From assembly GCA_041658885.1 (NCBI GenBank), contig JBAZZJ010000002.1:54771-118770 (forward strand): a stretch of DNA of 64,000 nucleotides, read 5' to 3'. The notes beneath the pieces are model-generated. The model did not search any database and had not been told where the DNA came from. It saw only the letters and a program-made list of their open reading frames with translations. Positions 58,059 through 64,000 of this stretch are shown here, in pieces. The first letter of the stretch is position 1, and each line of letters starts with the position of its first letter. This DNA comes from VMGX01 sp041658885 (GTDB lineage: Bacteria > Patescibacteriota > Minisyncoccia > Phycocordibacterales > 21-14-all-36-13). Made by a program: the position numbers and the translations under genes.

Positions 58059-61000
58059 ATGCAAAAGAAAACCTTTTCTAGACACAAGAAGTCTCTAACT
58101 TCTTTGCCGAACCTCGTGGAGAACCAATTAAAATCTTTTAATTGGGTTATTAGAGTTGGTCTTGCGGAATTGTTCAAAGAATTTTCTCCAATAAAGGACT
58201 ATTCTGGCAAAAAATTTGAATTAGAATTTGTTAAGTTTGAACTTGGCGAACCAAAATATGATGAATATTATGCAAAAACTCAAAAACTTAATTTTGACGC
58301 TCCTTTAACTATAAAAGTAAAACTTTCAAACAAAACACTAGGTTCTTCTAAAGAACAAGAAATATTTTTGGCGGACTTTCCTATAATGACGAATCATGGG
58401 ACTTTTATAATAAATGGAATTGAAAGAGTAATCGTTCCGCAACTTATAAGGTCCTTCGGAATTCTATTTACTTCTCAAATATTAAGAGGAAAACAATATT
58501 TTGGCTCAAAAATAATTCCATCTCGTGGAGTTTGGGTTGAAATAGAAAGTGATAATGTCGGGGTTGTTTATGTTCGCATAGATAGAAAGAGAAAATTTCC
58601 AGTAACATCTTTATTAAGAGTTTTAGGCGCAAGAACAGACGATGAAATAAGAAAATTATTTAAGAGAGATGACCCAGCAGTTAAATATATAGAAACATGT
58701 TTAACAAGAGACATTGCAAAAACTCCAGAAGAAGCATATGTGGAAATTTATAAAAAAATAAGAGAAGGAGATATTGTTTCTGTTAATAACGCGAAGGAAT
58801 ATATTGATGGGATATTTAACGAGACGAGATACGACATATCAGAAGTTGGAAGATTTCGTTTTAATCAGAGATTTGGAAAAAGTACTGATAAAAAATCAAT
58901 TGCAATAAGAACAATAACATTAGACGATATTGCGACGATAATTTCTCATATAGCAAAATTAAATGACACATCAAATGCAGTTCCAGATGATATAGACCAC
59001 TTGGGTTCAAGAAGGGTTAGATTTATAGGTGAGATACTTCAACAAAAGTTAAGAGTTGGTTTAACTCAGATGAAAAGAAATATTCAGGATAAGATGTCTA
59101 CAATAGATACTGATGCAACTGTCCCAACTCAATTTATAAGTCCACGACCACTACAGGCAAGATTGAAAGAATTTTTTGCTACAAACCAATTGTCGCAATT
59201 TATGCAACAGACAAATATTCTTGAAGAGATTGAACATTTGAGAACTCTTTCGGCTCTTGGCCCAGGGGGTCTTACAAGAGAAAGAGCTGGGTTTGAGGTT
59301 CGTGACGTTCATCCATCTCACTACGGAAGACTTTGTCCAATACATACCCCAGAAGGACCTAACATTGGGTTGATACTTCGTTTAGCAACATATGCGCGAA
59401 TAAATGATTTTGGAATGATAGAAACTCCGTACGCAAAAGTATCAAACGGGAAAATAACAGATGAAATTTTATATTTAAACGCGTTTGAAGAAGAAGGATA
59501 TTTTATTGCTCATGCGGCAACTCCAACAAGAGATGACGGGACTATAATTCCAGATGAAGTAGAGGTTAGATTTAACGGAGAACCTAGTTTAATAAAGAAA
59601 AATAAAATTAATTTTATAGATGTTTGTACGAAACAAGCTTTTTCTGTTGCGACATCTCTTATTCCTTTCCTAGAACACGATGATGCAAACAGAGCATTGA
59701 TGGGTTCAAACATGCAGAAACAAGCAACACCTTGTATTATTCCGGAAGCTCCTATTGTGGCGACTGGCATGGAAGAAAAAGCCGCAAGAGACACGGGTAG
59801 AATAATTTTAGCTGAAGAGGAAGGTGTTGTTGTTCAAGCTGATGCGAAAATAATTGCAATAAAAAACAATGAAGGTAAAAAGAAAGTTTATAAATTGGTG
59901 AATTACATGAGAACCAACGGCTTTACAGCATTTCACCAAAGACCAAATGTTAATGTTGGTGATAAAGTAAAGAAAAATAGTGTTTTGGCTGACACATCAA
60001 CGAGTGATAACGGGCAATTAGCTCTCGGTCAAAACATTAAAGTTGCTTTTATGACTTGGTCTGGGTCAAACTACGAGGATGCAGTAATTATTTCTGAAAA
60101 ATTAGTCAAAGACAGTAAGTTTACAAGTATTCACATAGAAGAATTTTATGTTGATGTTCGCGAGACAAAGTTGGGTCCGGAAATAACAACCCACGATATC
60201 CCAAATGTAAGTGAATTTAAATTAAAAAATCTAGACGAAGACGGAATAGTTAGAATTGGAGCAGAAGTTAGACCGGGAGATATTTTGGTTGGGAAAATTA
60301 CACCAAAAGGCGAAACACAATTAACTCCAGAGGAAAGATTGTTGAGGTCTATATTTGGCGAAAAAGCTAGAGATGTTAAAGACACTTCTCTAAGAATGGA
60401 AAATGGTAAGAGAGGGAGAATAATCAGAATAAAAGTATTTTCGAGAGAAAACGGCGACTCACTTGAGTCCGGAATAATAAAAAGAATTTATATAGAACTT
60501 GCCCAATTAAGAAATGTTTCAGTCGGAGATAAATTAGCCGGAAGACACGGAAATAAAGGAGTTATATCTACCGTGTTACCAGAAGAGGATATGCCATATA
60601 CAGAAGATGGAGTTCCTGTTGATATGATTCTTACACCGCTTGGAGTTCCTTCTCGTATGAACCTTGGACAGATATTGGAATTACACTTAGGATTAGCTGC
60701 GAAAACTTTAAATTATCAGGCAATAATTCCTCCTTTCATTGGAGCAAAAGATGAAGAAATAAAAGAAGAATTGAAAAAAGCTGGTTATCCTGAAAATGGA
60801 AAAGTTAGATTATATGATGGGAGAACCGGAGTTAAATATGACCAGGATGTAGCTATCGGTTATATGTATGTAATGAAACTTCACCACATGGTTGAAGATA
60901 AAATTCACATGCGTTCGATTGGTCCTTATTCGTTGATCAATCAGCAACCATTAGGAGGAAAGGCTCAGAATGGTGGACAAAGATTTGGAGAGATGGAAGT

Positions 61001-61241
61001 TTGGGCGTTACTCGGCTATGGTGCCGCATATACTCTTAGAGAAGTCTTAACAATTAAGTCAGATGATATACTTGGGCGTTCAAGCGCGTTTGACTCTATT
61101 ATAAAAGGTCGTGATATTAAATACATGAATACACCGGCTTCTTTTAGTGTTCTCTTAAATAATCTTAGAGCGTTGGCTTTAGATGTTGAATTAAAGGGCG
61201 GTACGAAGGAATTTAATAAACCAAGAAGACGACCCTATTAG
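58059..61241 (+). CDS. rpoB: RNA polymerase subunit beta
   Basis: At 1060 aa it is shorter than the 1342 aa of E. coli, typical of reduced genomes that lack the lineage-specific insertions. Landmarks: FPIMTNHGTFIINGIERVIVPQLIRS, the rifampicin region (QLSQFMQQTNILEEIEHLRTLSALGPGGLTRERAGFEVRDVHPSHYGRLCPIHTPEGPNIGL), SNMQKQA, GDKLAGRHGNKG, PSRMNLGQILELHLG and the C-terminal GKAQNGGQRFGEMEVWALLGYGAAYTLRE. In the rifampicin cluster the usual Asp-x-x-x-Pro words read QQTNILEE. The stop TAG lies inside the CCCTATTAGAAG end of a repeat element. Confidence 0.98.
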   Translation: MQKKTFSRHKKSLTSLPNLVENQLKSFNWVIRVGLAELFKEFSPIKDYSGKKFELEFVKFELGEPKYDEYYAKTQKLNFDAPLTIKVKLSNKTLGSSKEQEIFLADFPIMTNHGTFIINGIERVIVPQLIRSFGILFTSQILRGKQYFGSKIIPSRGVWVEIESDNVGVVYVRIDRKRKFPVTSLLRVLGARTDDEIRKLFKRDDPAVKYIETCLTRDIAKTPEEAYVEIYKKIREGDIVSVNNAKEYIDGIFNETRYDISEVGRFRFNQRFGKSTDKKSIAIRTITLDDIATIISHIAKLNDTSNAVPDDIDHLGSRRVRFIGEILQQKLRVGLTQMKRNIQDKMSTIDTDATVPTQFISPRPLQARLKEFFATNQLSQFMQQTNILEEIEHLRTLSALGPGGLTRERAGFEVRDVHPSHYGRLCPIHTPEGPNIGLILRLATYARINDFGMIETPYAKVSNGKITDEILYLNAFEEEGYFIAHAATPTRDDGTIIPDEVEVRFNGEPSLIKKNKINFIDVCTKQAFSVATSLIPFLEHDDANRALMGSNMQKQATPCIIPEAPIVATGMEEKAARDTGRIILAEEEGVVVQADAKIIAIKNNEGKKKVYKLVNYMRTNGFTAFHQRPNVNVGDKVKKNSVLADTSTSDNGQLALGQNIKVAFMTWSGSNYEDAVIISEKLVKDSKFTSIHIEEFYVDVRETKLGPEITTHDIPNVSEFKLKNLDEDGIVRIGAEVRPGDILVGKITPKGETQLTPEERLLRSIFGEKARDVKDTSLRMENGKRGRIIRIKVFSRENGDSLESGIIKRIYIELAQLRNVSVGDKLAGRHGNKGVISTVLPEEDMPYTEDGVPVDMILTPLGVPSRMNLGQILELHLGLAAKTLNYQAIIPPFIGAKDEEIKEELKKAGYPENGKVRLYDGRTGVKYDQDVAIGYMYVMKLHHMVEDKIHMRSIGPYSLINQQPLGGKAQNGGQRFGEMEVWALLGYGAAYTLREVLTIKSDDILGRSSAFDSIIKGRDIKYMNTPASFSVLLNNLRALALDVELKGGTKEFNKPRRRPY

Positions 61242-61363
61242 AAGTTCACTAAGAATAAATAATCTCAATAATATTTGAAAACGAATTTGCCTGCCCGCCT
61301 CTGGCGGGCCTAACGGCTCAATTATTTAATTAAATCGTGTTCAATATTAAACTTCTAACAGGG
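61233..61363. repeat. CCCGTTAGAAG-family element overlapping the rpoB stop
   Basis: Ends are CCCTATTAGAAGTT and AACTTCTAACAGGG. The interior carries the family core in the opposite orientation to the lemA and grx copies, interrupted by the GC-rich palindrome GCCCGCC-TCT-GGCGGGC. Confidence 0.75.
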
Positions 61364-61367
61364 TAAA

Positions 61368-61478
61368 CCCCGTTAGAAGTCCGCCAGAATTAAATGCCTG
61401 TTTAGAGTGTTGTTAATGAATCCGCCTTTCGGCTTTGTCTCAACATAAATCGACTTTAGTATTAAACTTCTAACGGGG
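61368..61478. repeat. CCCGTTAGAAG-family element upstream of rpoC
   Basis: Ends are CCCCGTTAGAAGT and AACTTCTAACGGGG, placed in tandem with the previous element; the interior differs from the other copies. Confidence 0.75.
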
Positions 61479-61532
61479 TAAATAAAAAAACAAAAGACTA
61501 TGATAAATTCAAACAACAAAAAAATAATAAAC

Positions 61533-64000
61533 ATGTCAGATTTTGATACAGTTGGAATTAAATTAGCTTCGCCAGAGAGAATTCTTGAGTGGTCATACGG
61601 AGAAGTAACAAAACCAGAAACGATAAACTACAGAACACAGAGAAGTGAAAAAAATGGACTTTTTGATGAAAAAATATTTGGTCCAGAGAAGGACTACGAA
61701 TGTTATTGTGGAAAATATAGAGGTATAAGATACAAAGGAATAGTTTGTGAAAAATGTGGAGTTGAAATAACGAGGTCTGTTGTAAGAAGAGAAAGAATGG
61801 GGCACATAGAATTGGCGACCCCAGTTTCGCATATTTGGTTTTTGAAAGGGGTTCCATCAAAAATGGCAACAATTTTAGATGTGGGAGCTTCTGATTTAGA
61901 AAAAGTTATTTATTTTGCGGGCTATATAGTTGTATCCACAAACGAAGAAGAACGAATACAAATTCTCAAAGATTTGGATTCGGAATTTAAATCAAAAACA
62001 AAAACTCTTAAAGACAAAAAATCAAAAGATAGTTTAAAAGATATTTATTTAAATACTAAAAGAGAAATTGAAAGTATACAAAGCGGTGTGATATTAGATG
62101 ATACTGAATATAACAGATATTCTTTGAGATACGGCTCTCTCTTTGAAGCAGGGACAGGTGCTGAAGTTATTTACGAAATTTTTAAAAATACAAATCTTAA
62201 TGAATTACAGAAAAAACTTGAAGAACAATTAGACAAAGTTGGTTCTCTTGAGAGAGAAAGGATTTCAAAAAGATTAAGTTTGGTAAAATCATTAATAAAA
62301 TCCAAAACAAGACCAGAGTGGATGTTTCTAAAAAGAATTCCTGTATTACCACCAGCTCTTAGACCCATGGTTGCTCTTGACGGTGGAAGACACGCAACAT
62401 CAGATGTAAATGATTTGTATAGAAGGGTAATAAACAGAAATAATAGATTAAAAAAATTGGAAGAAATAAATGCACCTTCTGTAATTTTGAGAAATGAAAA
62501 AAGAATTTTACAAGAAGCAGTTGACTCTTTGTTAGATAACTCAATAAGAAAAAGAGACAACTCTTATATGGCTACAAGCCAATCTCAAAGAAGACCTCTA
62601 AAATCTTTGTCAGATAACTTAAAGAGTAAACAGGGTTTGTTCAGGCAGAATCTCTTGGGTAAAAGAGTTGATTATTCAGGAAGAAGCGTGATTGTGATAG
62701 GGCCTAAATTAAATTTGGACCAATGTGGAATTCCAAAACACATGGCCTTGGAATTATTTAGACCATTTGTTATATCAAAACTTCTTGAAAATGAATTGGC
62801 TTATAACATAAGAGGAGCAAACAAACTTATAGATGATGGGATTTCAGATGTTTGGGCAATTTTGGAAGAGATAATAAAAGATAAATATGTTCTATTAAAC
62901 AGAGCCCCAACTCTTCACCGTCTCGGAATTCAAGCATTTAGACCTATTTTGATTGAAGGAAATGCTATTCAGGTTCACCCGCTTGTTTGTACGGCATTCA
63001 ACGCAGACTTTGACGGAGACCAAATGGCCGTTCACATCCCATTGTCAAAAGAGGCACAATTTGAAGCAAAAAACTTTATGGCTTCAAACAAAAATCTTCT
63101 TAAACCAGGAAATGGAAGACCCGTTGTGAGTGCAAAAATGTTGGACATAATATTAGGATGTTTTTGGATGACTAAAATAATTGAGGACAAAAAAGGAGAG
63201 GGAAAAATGTTTTCAAGTCCAAACGAAGCAATTACAGGTTATGATTATGAAATAATTGATTTTAGAGCTAAGGTAAAAATTCTTCCAACAACAAATAAAA
63301 AATATGAAAAATTTGAAGGTAAAATTTTTGAGACAACAGTTGGAAGATTAATATTTAACAGTGTTCTCCCAAGTGATTATCCGTTCGTTAATGAAGAAAT
63401 AAATACAGGCTTAATGCACAAATTGATTGATGATTTGATGGACAAATATGATAACGATAAAATTCCTGCAATATTAGACAAAATAAAAACTCTAGGATTT
63501 AAATACGCAACATTAGCTGGAATCACGTGGGGGATTGATGATATTAAAATTCCTGAAGAGAAGTACACCATAGTTGAAAAGGCAAAAAAAGATTCAGAAG
63601 AAGTTACCTCAAATTTCAATGAGGGCCTATTGTCTGAAGAAGAAAAAAGCAGAAAAAATATTGAAATATGGCATGATGCAAAAAATAAAGTTGAAAAACT
63701 TATATCTGAGAGTTTGGATAAAAATGGACCTGTTTATGATATGTGGAAATCGGGAGCGAGAGGTTCCTTGGGGCAAATAACCACAATGGCAGGAATGAAA
63801 GGATTGATTTTGAATAGCAAAGGAGAAACGATAGAATTTCCGATTACAACATCAAGTAAAGAAGGACATACACCAATTGAATATTTCATCACTACACACG
63901 GTTCAAGAAAGGGTTTGACAGATACGGCGCTTAACACGGCAAAAGCGGGATATTTAACCAGAAAATTATTTGATGTTTCCCAAGACGTTGTTATATCCGA
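61533..64000 (+). CDS. rpoC: RNA polymerase subunit beta' (5' part)
   Basis: The gene runs off the end of the window. The frame reads SDFDTVGIKLASPERILEWSYGEV, the first zinc site CYCGKYRG...CEKCGVE, RPEWMFLKRIPVLPPALRPMV, the LLGKRVDYSGRSVIV region and the metal-binding NADFDGDQMAVHIPLS of the active centre. I start at MSDFDTVGIKLASPE, the family start; an in-frame ATG at 61500 would add 11 residues. Neither has a Shine-Dalgarno. It follows rpoB after 290 bp of two repeat elements, an unusually long rpoB-rpoC gap. Confidence 0.96.
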   Translation, partial: MSDFDTVGIKLASPERILEWSYGEVTKPETINYRTQRSEKNGLFDEKIFGPEKDYECYCGKYRGIRYKGIVCEKCGVEITRSVVRRERMGHIELATPVSHIWFLKGVPSKMATILDVGASDLEKVIYFAGYIVVSTNEEERIQILKDLDSEFKSKTKTLKDKKSKDSLKDIYLNTKREIESIQSGVILDDTEYNRYSLRYGSLFEAGTGAEVIYEIFKNTNLNELQKKLEEQLDKVGSLERERISKRLSLVKSLIKSKTRPEWMFLKRIPVLPPALRPMVALDGGRHATSDVNDLYRRVINRNNRLKKLEEINAPSVILRNEKRILQEAVDSLLDNSIRKRDNSYMATSQSQRRPLKSLSDNLKSKQGLFRQNLLGKRVDYSGRSVIVIGPKLNLDQCGIPKHMALELFRPFVISKLLENELAYNIRGANKLIDDGISDVWAILEEIIKDKYVLLNRAPTLHRLGIQAFRPILIEGNAIQVHPLVCTAFNADFDGDQMAVHIPLSKEAQFEAKNFMASNKNLLKPGNGRPVVSAKMLDIILGCFWMTKIIEDKKGEGKMFSSPNEAITGYDYEIIDFRAKVKILPTTNKKYEKFEGKIFETTVGRLIFNSVLPSDYPFVNEEINTGLMHKLIDDLMDKYDNDKIPAILDKIKTLGFKYATLAGITWGIDDIKIPEEKYTIVEKAKKDSEEVTSNFNEGLLSEEEKSRKNIEIWHDAKNKVEKLISESLDKNGPVYDMWKSGARGSLGQITTMAGMKGLILNSKGETIEFPITTSSKEGHTPIEYFITTHGSRKGLTDTALNTAKAGYLTRKLFDVSQDVVIS

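Noticed and set aside
1..64000. Alternative genetic code with UGA as Gly or Trp, as in some CPR groups
   Set aside because: Several genes (lepA, hicB, ftsZ, the MazF-like gene) end at TGA at the expected protein length and no internal TGA is needed in conserved genes.

Overview
The window looks like a piece of a Candidatus Patescibacteria (CPR) chromosome, most likely a Parcubacteria-type lineage. The supporting signs are AT-rich DNA, short core proteins (RpoB 1060 aa, ValRS 748 aa, FtsZ ending in a PAFLRR-type tail), many starts without a Shine-Dalgarno sequence, and mostly housekeeping genes plus lineage-specific unknowns. There are no biosynthetic operons, and UGA behaves as a stop. The phylum-level call is inferred from gene content and style, not from a 16S gene.

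Layout. 1-10 kb: the 3' end of gatB; a 2352-aa surface fibre-like protein (two cytoplasmic HTH-like repeats, one membrane segment, repeated GNVGIGT motifs, an S74 autoprocessing chaperone and an Ig-like tail); and a hicBA toxin-antitoxin pair plus a REP-associated transposase (RAYT) sitting among REP palindromes. 10-20 kb: an MFS permease, RNase J, a family 5 solute-binding protein and SecG on the minus strand, then groES-groEL, lemA, a MazF-like toxin and a TPM-domain protein. 20-27 kb: tRNA-Ser with two broken copies, a C45-type acyltransferase/peptidase, tRNA-His, unknown genes, a class II ribonucleotide reductase and an unusually long RNase P RNA. 27-38 kb: an O-antigen-ligase/TPR protein, MurJ, LepA, an FtsB/DivIC-like protein, glutaredoxin, an ArsR-type regulator, several tRNAs, RDD and HNH membrane proteins, Hsp20 and PrsW. 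38-48 kb: ValRS, a second ArsR-type paralogue, TsaD, pterin dehydratase, tRNAs and a DnaQ-DinG helicase flanked by a 20-bp direct repeat. 48-64 kb: TrxB, FtsZ, FtsA, YbeY, S21, a HisRS-like protein, LepB, Pth, S1, rpoB and the start of rpoC.

The most unusual property is the density of short palindromic elements. At least seven families can be seen: REP/RAYT palindromes, ACTTGG-CCAAGT palindromes, CCCGTTAGAAG inverted-repeat elements, a 129-bp CCCCACACTAATC element, GGATGAAAA-flanked terminator-like hairpins, ATCTGCGT/CGCGGAC arrays and GC-rich mini-palindromes. They lie upstream of start codons (nrdJ, valS, lemA, grx), supply -35 boxes (hicB, RAYT), enlarge the RNase P RNA, break tRNA copies, and are read in frame as protein insertions in TsaD, ValRS, the RAYT and the giant surface protein.

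Functionally, the window covers cell division (ftsA, ftsZ, FtsB-like), the envelope (MurJ, the Wzy-like protein, SecG, LepB, the S74 fibre), transcription and translation (rpoB, rpoC, rpsA, rpsU, lepA, valS, gatB, pth, ybeY, tsaD) and proteostasis (GroESL, Hsp20, PrsW).
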